Both the position numbers and the translations under genes were made by a program. Below the pieces are notes generated by a model, which was not told the DNA's origin, did no database searches, and saw nothing but the letters and a program-made list of their open reading frames with translations. Below, piece after piece: positions 16,351 through 25,772 of a stretch of 32,175 bases of DNA; position 1 is the first letter of the stretch, and every line of letters begins with the position of its first letter. The stretch comes from Candidatus Aminicenantota bacterium (GTDB lineage: Bacteria > Acidobacteriota > Aminicenantia > Aminicenantales > Aminicenantaceae). The stretch covers positions 1 through 32,175 of the forward strand of contig JAUVXM010000029.1 in NCBI GenBank assembly GCA_030603565.1, read 5' to 3'.

Positions 16351-18872
16351 AAGATGTAAAATATTCCCCTCACATAGTCCAAAAACTCGAAACCATTTAC
16401 CGCTCCCAGAAAACCCACCGTCCTCTGCGGGTGAAGCGATACGAACCGGGACAAATACTTAACTATGACTTTAAAGGTTTAGCCCCGGCAGGAGAAGGGG
16501 GGGTTAAATTGGAAATAGATAAATTTGTAGGCGGCGGTTTTGCCGGCCAGGTCTACCGGGTAAAAATTCTTGACATCATGTTTCCTGAAGGACAGATACC
16601 GGGGCTTGAACCTGGCAAGTTTTATGCCATGAAGATCCTGATCCCTCCTTCAGGGTTTGCAAGAATTTTTCGCAACTTCATCTACATCCTCGGTTTTCAG
16701 GGGCCTTTTTCTGCGCAAGTCAATCCGGATGCAGCCCGGGCTGGAGCCCTTTGGCAGAGGCTTATCCGCAGAGGAGCAAAAATACGGTTAGGTTCGGAAG
16801 AAGCAGTAGCCAACATCCTGGCTACTTTAATAGACCCTGTTTTGGGCAGTTGCGGCGAGATAAGCGAATGGATCGAAGGGCGAACCTGGCGATTCGAATT
16901 AGACAATGACCTGGATGCCAGGAAAAAATGGAAAGTCGGGGATGCAGGAGAAAAGCTTGGCTCTGCCGAATATCGTGCCAAAAAGACATTTATGACAACA
17001 CTTGTCAATCTCCTGCAAGATATGGGCGCTTATGAGCTTGCCCGCCAGTATGAATGGTGGACCTGCAAAAGCCAGCCAAATGCTCTCAAGCGCCTTAAAT
17101 GCGATGATGACCCGGCTAAAGGAAACACTGCTGTTGACTTCCGGGCAGGTTTGGCCTTGCTTCCTTTCCTGCCGATGAGCCCGGCTGATTTTAAACTTAT
17201 TATTCAAGGTATAGGAAGGGGCAGCCTGGTACAGTTTGACCGCGGCGACTTAAAAAAACTTAATGGATTTATAAAACAAAACGCCGGTGCTTTTAAAGGC
17301 ATGGAAGATATCTTAGAAGAGCTGGAACATTTGGAGAAATTATATCGCAGCTCTCTCCCGGATATCACTCATAACCACATAAAACTTCTCTACAGCAGAA
17401 AGTTATGGTCATCTATTATTGCCAGCAGTATCAAATCCTGGAGAATTCGTAACTTAATAGATGAAAAAACCGAAAAAAAACTGAACAGGAATAGATTCAA
17501 TGCTGCAATTTTTTACCTTTTGGGTCTTATCCCTTTTCTCGGCAAATTTCTGCGGAAACTATTTGGACACAAAGACTTCAGGCAGCATTACAAGCGTCTG
17601 CTTACCAGCATAAAGTATTTCAGGAAAGCGGGCCGGGCTCATATTGCCGAGGTGCTTATAGGCTGGCTTCGGGCAGGGCGTATAAGCGAAAAACGCACTC
17701 AAATATTAAGCGAGCATTCCGGAAGATACTTCGTCCATCTTCCGCTTTCTTTTCTGCCGCCTGGAATACACCGGGCTTGTTCAGACTGGAAATACTTCAA
17801 ACAATCGCTGGACAATATCTTTGTCAGGCCTGTAAGGCTTTATTTTAAGTCTGCAGAACGGGAGCAATGGTTGCGGGACATGGTAGCTCAAGGGCAAAAA
17901 AACGGCATGCTTACACCGGATGAGGCAGCTAACATCAACGCTAAGATAAAAGAACCATTTATCCAGAAATATCTTAAAAGCCTGGCCGTCCATGTCTGTA
18001 CCCTGCCGGTTACCCAGATTGTTTCCGTAATCGTCGCTGTTGCTTACGTAAATTTACATCCGGAATTATCCTGGCAGCAAGCATCGGTTCATGCCGGTAT
18101 AATCCTGGGTCTCTTCCAGGTTACTCCCATATCACCCGGCTCTCTTATACGCGGATTGTATGTGACCTTTCTGGTTATACGGGAACGAAATTTTAAAGAC
18201 TACAAGATTGCCTTCCTTTTAAGTTTTTTTAAATATATCGGCTATCTGGCTTTTCCTATTCAGATGGCATACCGCTATCCTGACCTTGCCCGTTTTATGG
18301 CCGGGCATTGGGCGACCGGAGCTGTAAATATAGTGCCCATCTTTGGCGAAAGAGGGGCTTTGCTGGAACATACAGTATTTGATATGTTCTATAACTTCCC
18401 GCTAACTATACAGCGGCGCCTGAAAAAACGCAGGGAGCAGCGCTCTGGTTTGGAGCCGAGAACTTGGCATACTCCCCTTTGTGCGATCGCAGGTGTTGGA
18501 TTTCTATCTCTCGTGGATATACTCTACTTTAAATTATTCGGCCATATTCCGGCAATGAGGGAAATATGGTGGATAGCTGTCTGGGTGCCTGGTTTTTTCG
18601 CAGCAGCAGTTACTGCCTGGGCAGGGGGAGCATCATTAGGTAAACGCCTCTCTCTCGGCGCTATCTGCGGAGCAGTGGTTGGCCTTTTGTATCCTTTTTC
18701 CAATGCTTTTTTTAAAACTTATCTTTTCCCAGTAGAAAATGTATCATTTACTTTAAATCAATTTTTATCTCAGGCAGCAGCAACTGCCCTTTGGCTGGTC
18801 TTTTTATTCATATTTCTGGCAATGATCGGAACTTTAATAAAAGAAACACGGCCGCTTAAATCGGTGTTTTAG
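16347..18872 (+). CDS. Large membrane protein with kinase-like N-terminal domain, uncharacterised
   Basis: The 841-residue protein is not one I recognise. Residues 60-100 look like a kinase N-lobe: a glycine loop V-G-G-G-F-A-G-Q-V-Y-R-V (61-72) and A-M-K at 94-96. Residues 239-268 resemble a catalytic/metal-binding region: C-K-S-Q-P-N-A-L-K, then V-D-F-R-A-G with D264. The usual catalytic Asp is not evident, so it may be an atypical kinase (ABC1/UbiB-like) or a pseudokinase. A hydrophobic segment lies at about 384-400, and several candidate membrane helices lie between about 545 and 830. It overlaps manC by 4 bp and ends the sugar operon, so a role in glycan or lipid handling is likely, but this is inference. 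Confidence 0.75.
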   Translation: MKDVKYSPHIVQKLETIYRSQKTHRPLRVKRYEPGQILNYDFKGLAPAGEGGVKLEIDKFVGGGFAGQVYRVKILDIMFPEGQIPGLEPGKFYAMKILIPPSGFARIFRNFIYILGFQGPFSAQVNPDAARAGALWQRLIRRGAKIRLGSEEAVANILATLIDPVLGSCGEISEWIEGRTWRFELDNDLDARKKWKVGDAGEKLGSAEYRAKKTFMTTLVNLLQDMGAYELARQYEWWTCKSQPNALKRLKCDDDPAKGNTAVDFRAGLALLPFLPMSPADFKLIIQGIGRGSLVQFDRGDLKKLNGFIKQNAGAFKGMEDILEELEHLEKLYRSSLPDITHNHIKLLYSRKLWSSIIASSIKSWRIRNLIDEKTEKKLNRNRFNAAIFYLLGLIPFLGKFLRKLFGHKDFRQHYKRLLTSIKYFRKAGRAHIAEVLIGWLRAGRISEKRTQILSEHSGRYFVHLPLSFLPPGIHRACSDWKYFKQSLDNIFVRPVRLYFKSAEREQWLRDMVAQGQKNGMLTPDEAANINAKIKEPFIQKYLKSLAVHVCTLPVTQIVSVIVAVAYVNLHPELSWQQASVHAGIILGLFQVTPISPGSLIRGLYVTFLVIRERNFKDYKIAFLLSFFKYIGYLAFPIQMAYRYPDLARFMAGHWATGAVNIVPIFGERGALLEHTVFDMFYNFPLTIQRRLKKRREQRSGLEPRTWHTPLCAIAGVGFLSLVDILYFKLFGHIPAMREIWWIAVWVPGFFAAAVTAWAGGASLGKRLSLGAICGAVVGLLYPFSNAFFKTYLFPVENVSFTLNQFLSQAAATALWLVFLFIFLAMIGTLIKETRPLKSVF

Positions 18873-18880
18873 AGTTTCTC

Positions 18881-20323
18881 CTAGAATTTCTTCTGTTTTC
18901 CGTTCAGATAGAAGTGAGACTGGTCACCCTCTTTTAATTCAAATGTGAGAGTCCCTTCTCCATTTTCATCCAGCACGAATAATTCTTTGAGTTTCTGCAG
19001 GAATCCATCGATCTCCTTTGCTGGAAAAACCTCCTCGGCCTTAAGTTTTTTTGCTGCTTCCTCAATATTAGAGACGTTTACAGTCGCCTTCCCGACCGGG
19101 GGCCCCATGGTGATAAACTGAAAATATCCTTCTGCTGTAATTTTTGCCAATTTATGGTCAAGATGAGAGATGGAAATTACTATAATAGGTTTTGAACTCA
19201 TAAATGTTCCTGCCAGGGCCGGACCTTTCATAGCTAATTCCTGCTGCTTAGCAGGATCAGGAGAAATGCCCATTGATTGGGCAGTCTTTATAAGGTCAAA
19301 GTAAGCTTCAATAAATTCAGGCGACAGCTGTTCCAGGGCAAAATGGAAATCCAGTTTATTAAGATTGACTAAGGCTTCGATTGCTTTCTTCTCTAATCCT
19401 GTTACTTGCAGTCCCTCAAGGTTCCAATCAACCCCAAAATCAATGGAATCTTTCCCCTTTGCAGGTTCGACCGTATAGGTTATCCCCATATTATCAACTC
19501 TGCTATTGAAATTGTTTTTAGGGCCCTGAAAAGACACAGTCATATTTTTAAGACTTGATTCAACTTTCATAAAAGGATTACCTGCTTCAAGCAGTTTGGG
19601 AAAGGGAGAGGTCTCTTTTTCCTGATTAAAAAAAGACAGGATAAATTCCGGGGCAAAAGACAGCCGGCTTTTAGCCTCATCGATCGCAAAAGTCATTGCA
19701 ACTTTTTCCTCAAGGGTCAGATCAAATCCTATCTTCATATCCTTAAGCGATGTTTTAAGGTCCTTGTTGACTTCCATCAGGCCGGTCAATACCTCAATAA
19801 AGCTTTCGTCTTTTGAATCCAGTAAAGGGCTGATATCATAGTCACTAAATACAAGGCTGCCGAAGTGGTAGTCCAAATCCATCTTAGGAATTTTTTTAGG
19901 GTCCACCTTAGATTCTCCGGCCATTTGATCCGGGGTAAACTTTGCCAAATCAAGAGAATAATCCATTCCCTTTGCAGAGAGCACATAGCAAGAATTATCC
20001 GAAGGACTGTAAGCATACACCAGTTCTTCAATTGATATGGGGACATCAAATTCCGGGATCGAGAGATTCATGTGTTTGTATATGGCAGTATTAAGGGAAC
20101 AATCCGGGTTTTTATAAGTCACGATAAAGCGGCCGGATTTTTCTTTATCCGGTTCTATTACGATATTAGCGCTGTCTGCCTTTAATGTTACACCAAACGG
20201 GGAAGCATTGATCTTTTCTAACAGGCCTTGAGCATCATCTACGCTTAGCTTGGATGGGGCACAATTAGAAAGAATAAAAACCAAAAAAACAGAGAAACAA
20301 ACCAGAGTGATTCTCTTATTCAT
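18881..20323 (-). CDS. Uncharacterised large lipoprotein
   Basis: The 480-residue protein starts with a lipoprotein signal peptide ending L-S-N-C (C21). The residue after the lipidated Cys is Ala, so export onward to the outer membrane is plausible. The rest is a soluble beta-rich sequence with repeated strand-like blocks and no catalytic motif I can identify. The ribosome site TAAGGAGGG is strong. It converges with the 841-residue gene, 8 bp apart, and lies 242 bp downstream of aspS. A long stem-loop stands just before the ribosome site. Confidence 0.8.
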   Translation of the reverse strand: MNKRITLVCFSVFLVFILSNCAPSKLSVDDAQGLLEKINASPFGVTLKADSANIVIEPDKEKSGRFIVTYKNPDCSLNTAIYKHMNLSIPEFDVPISIEELVYAYSPSDNSCYVLSAKGMDYSLDLAKFTPDQMAGESKVDPKKIPKMDLDYHFGSLVFSDYDISPLLDSKDESFIEVLTGLMEVNKDLKTSLKDMKIGFDLTLEEKVAMTFAIDEAKSRLSFAPEFILSFFNQEKETSPFPKLLEAGNPFMKVESSLKNMTVSFQGPKNNFNSRVDNMGITYTVEPAKGKDSIDFGVDWNLEGLQVTGLEKKAIEALVNLNKLDFHFALEQLSPEFIEAYFDLIKTAQSMGISPDPAKQQELAMKGPALAGTFMSSKPIIVISISHLDHKLAKITAEGYFQFITMGPPVGKATVNVSNIEEAAKKLKAEEVFPAKEIDGFLQKLKELFVLDENGEGTLTFELKEGDQSHFYLNGKQKKF

Positions 20324-20339
20324 TTTTCCCTCCTTACAG

Positions 20340-20389
20340 ATGAAATTCGGGTGTGGCTTGTGCTCGCTTCAGCCACATCAGAATTTCAT
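20340..20389 (-). promoter_or_regulatory. Long stem-loop upstream of lipoprotein gene
   Basis: The arms 20340-20358 and 20371-20389 are complementary at 17 of 19 positions around a 12-nt loop, just upstream of the ribosome site of the lipoprotein gene. No T run follows on either strand, so it is not a standard terminator. It could be a leader hairpin, an mRNA stabiliser or a dispersed palindromic repeat. Confidence 0.6.
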
Positions 20390-20565
20390 AATATACAAAT
20401 TTTTTACCATAACATTGCTCATTTTACAATTCCCATTTCACGGTTTTTCCCATTTGCAATTTTCCATTAACTATTTTCCGCTTTTCCTCATCTGCGGCAA
20501 CATCGACCCGTATATAATCCAGCTCAATTGCAATTTTATTATTATATACCTCAAAAATAGAACAA

Positions 20566-22329
20566 TTATTCAATTATATCAAGGCCCAGTTCTTTGAGCT
20601 GCTTCTTTCTGATACTGGAGGGGGAATTTGTCAGCAGGCAGAGCGAGCTGGTTGTTTTAGGGAAGGGGATGACATCCCGGATGGATTTCTCCCCGGCAAG
20701 CAGCATGGCAATACGGTCAAAACCGAGAGCAATACCTCCGTGAGGAGGAGCCCCGAACGTTAGTGCCTCCAGAAAAAAACCGAATTTTGCTTCCATTTCC
20801 TCCGGGCCCAACTTCAGGATCTTAAATATCTGCTGCTGAAGCTTCAGGTCATTGATCCTGATAGAGCCTCCTCCGATCTCCACTCCATTCAGCACCAGGT
20901 CATAGGCCCGGGCCCTTGCCCGTTCCGGCTCTTTTTCAAGATATTTAATGTCCTCATTAAGGGGGGACGTAAATGGATGATGCATAGACACAAGACGCTG
21001 CTCTTCTTCGCTCCATTCAAAAAGAGGAAAGTCTGTCACCCAGGCGAATTTATATTTATTTGATTTCTGTAATTCGGCAGCCTGAAAGGCCAGCCTGATT
21101 TCTCCAAGTATAAGCAAAGCCTTTTCTTTCTCATCCGCAACTAAAAGAATCAGGTCTTTGTCTCCAGCCTTTGCTTTTTTCCAGATAAGCTCAAAATACT
21201 CATCCTCCAGTTTCAGGGAAGATTTAAATCCTCCGTCTTTTTTGACCCAGATGACTCCTTTGCCGCCTAGATCGCGCGCTTTTCGGTTCAGCTTATCCAG
21301 CTGGCTGCGGGAAAGTCCACCCGCATTTTCTAATATCAGGCACTTGAGTTCTATGCCGGCTGCAAGAGCGCCCTTGATAACATGCGAATCGATCAGTTTT
21401 CCTGTTTCCGTAAAATCCTGGATTTCCATTCCAAAACGCAGATCAGGTTTATCTGAACCATATTTTTCCATTGCCGCTGCATATGTGAATCGGGGGAATG
21501 GCAGCGCCACCTTTACTCCTATGAGGGCAAAAAGTTTTGCCATCATGGATTCTGTCAGCGAGAAAAGCTCCTCCCGGTTACTAAAGCTCATTTCAATATC
21601 GATTTGAGTGAACTCAGGCTGCCGGTCAGCGCGCATGTCTTCATCCCGGAAACAGCGGACGATCTGGAAATAACGGTCAAATCCGGATATCATAAAAAGC
21701 TGCTTAAATATCTGGGGGGACTGAGGCAGGGCAAAAAACCTGCCTTTGTATTTCCGGCTGGGCACAAGGTAGTCCCGGGCGCCTTCAGGCGTTGACTTGG
21801 TCAAAAAAGGAGTCTCTATCTCGTAAAACCCATTTTCACTCAGAAAATTCCTGACCGTCAAGGCAGCCTGGTGCCTGAGCTTGATATTTCTCTGCATTGA
21901 AGGGCGGCGAAGGTCAAGATAGCGGTATTTGAAGCGAAGCTCTTCTGAAGCCTGAGGTGGGTCAGCAATTACAAAGGGGGGCACCTCAGAAGCATTGAAA
22001 ATATTCATATCCTCCACTTCGACTTCAATATCTCCGGTAGGGAGCTCAGCATTCCGCAGATTTTCTCCCCGGTCTTTTACTTTGCCTCTGATTCCAAGAA
22101 CATACTCCATCCTCAAAGTGCCAGCTGTTTTCAGAAGATTTTTTTTATCTGCAGAAATGACCACCTGGACCAGCCCTTCTCTATCTCTAAGGTCAAAAAA
22201 TATAAGGTTGCCCATATCCCGCTGCCGGTTGACCCAGCCGCAAAGAGTCACTTCCTCTCCGCAGTGTTTAAGCCGCAGGTCCCCGCAGTAATGTGTCCGT
22301 TGCCATTTATTTGTATTTTTGGATCTCAT
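20566..22329 (-). CDS. aspS: Aspartyl-tRNA synthetase
   Basis: The 587-residue class II enzyme has an N-terminal OB-fold anticodon domain, motif 2 F-R-D-E-D-M-R-A-D-R-Q-P-E-F, a GAD insertion domain (about residues 290-420) and motif 3 G-G-I-A-L-G-F-D-R. The GAD insertion marks the bacterial type. It may charge tRNA-Asn as well if the genome uses the amidotransferase route, but that cannot be judged here. It overlaps hisS by 4 bp and is the last gene of accA-hisS-aspS. Confidence 0.96.
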   Translation of the reverse strand: MRSKNTNKWQRTHYCGDLRLKHCGEEVTLCGWVNRQRDMGNLIFFDLRDREGLVQVVISADKKNLLKTAGTLRMEYVLGIRGKVKDRGENLRNAELPTGDIEVEVEDMNIFNASEVPPFVIADPPQASEELRFKYRYLDLRRPSMQRNIKLRHQAALTVRNFLSENGFYEIETPFLTKSTPEGARDYLVPSRKYKGRFFALPQSPQIFKQLFMISGFDRYFQIVRCFRDEDMRADRQPEFTQIDIEMSFSNREELFSLTESMMAKLFALIGVKVALPFPRFTYAAAMEKYGSDKPDLRFGMEIQDFTETGKLIDSHVIKGALAAGIELKCLILENAGGLSRSQLDKLNRKARDLGGKGVIWVKKDGGFKSSLKLEDEYFELIWKKAKAGDKDLILLVADEKEKALLILGEIRLAFQAAELQKSNKYKFAWVTDFPLFEWSEEEQRLVSMHHPFTSPLNEDIKYLEKEPERARARAYDLVLNGVEIGGGSIRINDLKLQQQIFKILKLGPEEMEAKFGFFLEALTFGAPPHGGIALGFDRIAMLLAGEKSIRDVIPFPKTTSSLCLLTNSPSSIRKKQLKELGLDIIE

Positions 22330-23591
22330 ATGTTTCCCCTGATAATATTCAACGCTTTTTCCCGGGCAACTTCTTTTTGTTCTCCGGATGCCATGTTTTT
22401 TAACTGAAATCTTTTTTTCTTTATCTCATCCTCACCGATTATCAACACCCAGGTCGCTCCGATTTTATTCGCCCTGCTCATCTGTTTACTCAGGTTGCGA
22501 GACTTGTATTCAAGTAGGCATTCTATATTTTCTTTGTGTAAATATTGGGCCAACAGCATCCCTTCTTTCTTAGCTTCTTCGCCCAGACAGACCAAATACA
22601 CAATGTTTTCAGGTTCCTTTTTTTGAGGGACCAGGGAAAGCAGCCTTTCTACTCCTAAAGCAAACCCTATCCCGCAGACATCAGGCCCTCCAAAATCCTT
22701 TATCATATCGTCATATCGCCCCCCGCCGAGAATAGCATCCTGGGCTCCTAATTCGGTGGATACGATTTCAAAAGTAGTTTTTGTGTAATAATCAAGGCCG
22801 CGCACCAGACGGGGTTCTACTTTATGTTTTAATCCATAAAGGTCAAGGTAAGAGCGGAAATTCTTAAAATGCTCGTCGCATTCTCGGCACAGGAAATCTG
22901 TGATTTTTGGAAATCCTTGCGATATTTCCCTGCATGACTCTTCCTTGCAGTCAAATATCCGCAGGGGATTGGTGGACATTTTACGCTGGCAGTCAGAGCA
23001 TAAGGAATCACGTGCTAACTCGGCTTGATGTCTCAACTCTTTATGATATCCCGGCCGGCATTTGCGGCACCCGACAGAATTTACCAGGATATCGGTTCCT
23101 TTGACTTTTAACTGACTGAGCAGGCCTGAGGCCATCTCAACGATTTCGGCATCAACGGCAGCATCTTTTTCTCCGAAGACTTCGATATCCAGCTGATGAA
23201 ACTGGCGGTAACGTCCTTTTTGCGGTTTGTCGTAACGGAACATTGGTCCGATATAATAATACCTCATCGGCTGAGGTTGAAGATAAAGCCTGTGTTCGAT
23301 TATAGCGCGTACTATAGACGGTGTATATTCAGGCCTTAAGGTCAGGGAGCGGCCTCCTTTGTCCACAAAACTGTACATCTCTTTCATGACAATATCAGAG
23401 GTCTCGCCAGTTCCTTTTTGAAAAAGCTCTGTAGATTCAAAGACCGGAGTGCGGATTTCCCGGTATCCATAACGCTCACAATAGGCTTTGATCAGGGTTT
23501 CTACTTGCTGCCACTTCCTTGCTTCCAGGGGAAGTATATCTTTTGTCCCTTTAATGGCAGCAACTTGTTTTTTTTTCTCTTTTCTACTCAT
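22326..23591 (-). CDS. hisS: Histidyl-tRNA synthetase
   Basis: The 421-residue class II enzyme has motif 2 F-R-Y-D-K-P-Q-K-G-R-Y-R-Q-F-H-Q, the histidine motif R-G-L-D-Y-Y-T-K-T-T-F-E-I and a C-terminal anticodon domain. A Cys-rich insertion (about residues 174-240) is a feature of many bacterial HisRS. Overlaps of 4 bp with both neighbours show translational coupling. Confidence 0.96.
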   Translation of the reverse strand: MSRKEKKKQVAAIKGTKDILPLEARKWQQVETLIKAYCERYGYREIRTPVFESTELFQKGTGETSDIVMKEMYSFVDKGGRSLTLRPEYTPSIVRAIIEHRLYLQPQPMRYYYIGPMFRYDKPQKGRYRQFHQLDIEVFGEKDAAVDAEIVEMASGLLSQLKVKGTDILVNSVGCRKCRPGYHKELRHQAELARDSLCSDCQRKMSTNPLRIFDCKEESCREISQGFPKITDFLCRECDEHFKNFRSYLDLYGLKHKVEPRLVRGLDYYTKTTFEIVSTELGAQDAILGGGRYDDMIKDFGGPDVCGIGFALGVERLLSLVPQKKEPENIVYLVCLGEEAKKEGMLLAQYLHKENIECLLEYKSRNLSKQMSRANKIGATWVLIIGEDEIKKKRFQLKNMASGEQKEVAREKALNIIRGNI

Positions 23592-24544
23592 GTCTCAGTA
23601 AAAAATCCTATTTTTCTGTATTTATCATATCTTGCTTGAAGCCTTTTTCCCGGCGACTGCGCCTCTACTGTTTTTAGAGTCTGATGCAATTGTTTATCCA
23701 CATTTTTAAATGTTAATTCCCAGTCAACGTGAGCTGCGCCAGGTGGTTCCGGAATGATTTTGTCTGCAATACCGAGTTTCAGCAGGTCCTTTGCCAGGAA
23801 CTTTAAATTATTAGCGGCTTTCTCAACAGCCGCCTGGTCCTTCCAGAGAATAGCAGCACAGCCCTCAGGAGATATGACAGAGTAGAAGGAATTTTCTAGC
23901 ATCAGGAGTACATCCCCTACTCCGACTGCCAGGGCCCCGCCGCTGCCGCCTTCGCCGATGACTACATTTATCACCGGTATTTTAAGCTTTGAGATCTCCT
24001 TCAGGTTATTGGCAATTGCTTCCGCCTGGCCCCGCTCTTCCGCCTGGATCCCGGGATATGCCCCTGGTGTATCGATGAGAGTCACAATAGGAAAGCCGAA
24101 TTTATCGGCCAGCTTCATAATACGCAGGGCTTTACGGTATCCCTCCGGATTCGGCTGCCCGAAATTTCGGGCGATCCTCTGACTGGTCGTTCGTCCTTTC
24201 TGGTGCCCGATAAAAGCGACTGACCGGCCGCGGTAAAAACCAAAGCCGGTCACCAGGGCCGGGTCATCACCGGCTCGGCGGTCACCATGAAATTCAAGGA
24301 AATCATCCGTCAAGTAGTTAAGATAGTCAAGAGTGTAGGGCCTCTGGGGATGGCGGGCGATCTGCACATACTGAAGGGGAGTAAGGTTCGGTTGGATACG
24401 GTTCCATTCTTCAGATATTTGGCCTTTCAGCCGTTCGATTTCTTTATAATCTATTGTCTCTTCATTTTCCCGCAGCTTATCTATCTTTTCCTTGTACTTG
24501 AGGATGTTTTTTTCCAATTGATAAAAGTTTTTTTGTTGTGTCAT
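23588..24544 (-). CDS. accA: Acetyl-CoA carboxylase carboxyltransferase subunit alpha
   Basis: The 318-residue crotonase-fold protein includes the H-P-Q-R-P-Y-T-L-D-Y segment and G-E-G-G-S-G-G-A-L-A, typical of AccA. With AccD it transfers the carboxyl group from biotin to acetyl-CoA, the first committed step in fatty acid synthesis. accD is not in the window. It is the first gene of accA-hisS-aspS. Its own ribosome site is poor. Confidence 0.95.
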   Translation of the reverse strand: MTQQKNFYQLEKNILKYKEKIDKLRENEETIDYKEIERLKGQISEEWNRIQPNLTPLQYVQIARHPQRPYTLDYLNYLTDDFLEFHGDRRAGDDPALVTGFGFYRGRSVAFIGHQKGRTTSQRIARNFGQPNPEGYRKALRIMKLADKFGFPIVTLIDTPGAYPGIQAEERGQAEAIANNLKEISKLKIPVINVVIGEGGSGGALAVGVGDVLLMLENSFYSVISPEGCAAILWKDQAAVEKAANNLKFLAKDLLKLGIADKIIPEPPGAAHVDWELTFKNVDKQLHQTLKTVEAQSPGKRLQARYDKYRKIGFFTET

Positions 24545-24577
24545 TTGTTTTGCACTAAAAGTTTGATTTTCCTGCTT

Positions 24578-24606
24578 ATTCTATAGAAAAATTGAGCTTC
24601 AGGCAA
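24578..24606 (-). promoter_or_regulatory. Candidate promoter of accA-hisS-aspS
   Basis: On the minus strand TTGCCT (24601-24606) and TAGAAT (24578-24583) are 17 bases apart, 34 bp upstream of accA. Confidence 0.45.
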
Positions 24607-24614
24607 GAGCAAGG

Positions 24615-24779
24615 TCAACTACCGGACTTTTCTTGCAGCCACTTATCAGTCCCGACTTCAGTTCTCCTTTTTAATTCCTTTTGCCTCTCTGCAAGAGAAT
24701 TATTAAATTCCTCATCACTCATGTTAGGGTCACGCAGCGCGAAGAAAGTTTTGCAGGGAAAATCCGGGCACGGGTTCAC
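24615..24779 (-). CDS. Small Cys-containing ORF, possible DUF3795 remnant
   Basis: A 54-codon frame starts with a GTG at 24779 that overlaps the stop of the hydrolase gene (GTGA). Its N-terminus is N-P-C-P-D-F-P-C-K-T-F-F, followed by a charged helical tail with D-E-E-F and E-R-Q-K-E-L-K-R-R. The C-P-x-F-P-C motif followed by this tail recalls the C-terminal end of DUF3795-type proteins, whose N-terminal Cys clusters would be missing. It is either a small coupled gene or the 3' remnant of a lost one. Confidence 0.45.
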   Translation of the reverse strand: MNPCPDFPCKTFFALRDPNMSDEEFNNSLAERQKELKRRTEVGTDKWLQEKSGS

Positions 24780-25558
24780 AAAACTTCTGATATAAGAATT
24801 TTATAAAATTCCTTCTTAGCCTTCCGTTCTATCCAGGGCCTGTGCCCGCAGTTTTTAAGATGGATAAATCGAAAGCTCTTAAGAGTGGCAGCTAGAGGCT
24901 TATCTACTCCTTCAGCCGGATGGGGGTCATAGTCGCCGTGGATTGCAAGCACCGGGCATTTGATATATTTTGCAAGTTCCAGGAGCCTCCCGCTTCTTCT
25001 TAGTTCTGCAGCATCTTTCCACCCGCTTTGAAAGATATCAGCCTGGTATACGATAACTTCGGATTCGAACATAATAGGATTATAGGCATCGGCTTTAGAA
25101 AACAATGCTCCAAACCGCTTAAATGCTGTGAGTTTGTTTGCAGTTGCTGAGTCATTTAACCCTGCCATTAGAGATATGACTTCTTTTATTTCTTCTTTGC
25201 TTAGACGGTTTAATCTGGTCTCTTGAATTTGCGCTGCATATTTTTCTTCAAAGGGTCCGCTTCCGATAAGGATTAGTTTTTTTACAAATTCGGGATAATT
25301 TGCGCTAAATATAAAACTGAGCCACGCTCCCCAGGAAAAGCCGATCAAGGTGACAGGGAAGTCTGAGTTCTTTTGCATTATGGTTTTTAACTCTTCGACC
25401 TGCCCTTTAAGGGAGGCAGCAGTTTGAAGCGGTTCCAAAACACCGCAGACGGAAACAAGTTTACGCGCAACCGGAGCCATCTCTCCAGCCGCTCCTGGGC
25501 CGCCGTGAACAAGGACTACTTTGAAAGGCGCTTTTCCATATTTTCTCAGGTTTTCCAT
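24776..25558 (-). CDS. Alpha/beta hydrolase
   Basis: The 260-residue protein has the oxyanion segment H-G-G-P-G (residues 18-22), the nucleophile elbow G-F-S75-W-G, an acid region H-G-D-Y-D-P-H-P (D209 or D211) and the catalytic His in C-G-H239. H-G-G-P-G is common in proline iminopeptidase-like enzymes, but the substrate cannot be told. No signal peptide is visible, so it is cytoplasmic. It lies apart from the accA operon and is followed by the small coupled ORF. Confidence 0.85.
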   Translation of the reverse strand: MENLRKYGKAPFKVVLVHGGPGAAGEMAPVARKLVSVCGVLEPLQTAASLKGQVEELKTIMQKNSDFPVTLIGFSWGAWLSFIFSANYPEFVKKLILIGSGPFEEKYAAQIQETRLNRLSKEEIKEVISLMAGLNDSATANKLTAFKRFGALFSKADAYNPIMFESEVIVYQADIFQSGWKDAAELRRSGRLLELAKYIKCPVLAIHGDYDPHPAEGVDKPLAATLKSFRFIHLKNCGHRPWIERKAKKEFYKILISEVL

Positions 25559-25725
25559 GTTTAGTGGGGAGAATGCGATACTATTTTATCAATGTCTATA
25601 ATATTTCGCCATGAATTCAAGTAGATAAAAATCTTTAACGTCTGAAATATCATTAGATTTCATGCAGAAAAAAACCTATTGCTTTAAAAGAAAAACGCCC
25701 CTCAGAAGAAATAAATAGGGTGAAA

Positions 25726-25755
25726 TTGATCTGATGAAAAAAAATAATGTATAAT
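25726..25755 (+). promoter_or_regulatory. Promoter of the NimA-like gene
   Basis: TTGATC (25726-25731) and a perfect TATAAT (25750-25755) are 18 bases apart, 17 bp before the start codon. Confidence 0.6.
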
Positions 25756-25772
25756 AGTCCAGAAGTAATAAA

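Noticed and set aside
20250-20597. 115-codon plus-strand frame over the lipoprotein-aspS gap
   Set aside because: It overlaps the lipoprotein start, its signal peptide and the stem-loop. Its composition reflects AT-rich intergenic DNA.
24592-24795. 67-codon plus-strand frame between accA and the hydrolase
   Set aside because: The opposite strand has a better protein-like frame with a GTGA coupling, and the plus frame has no ribosome site.
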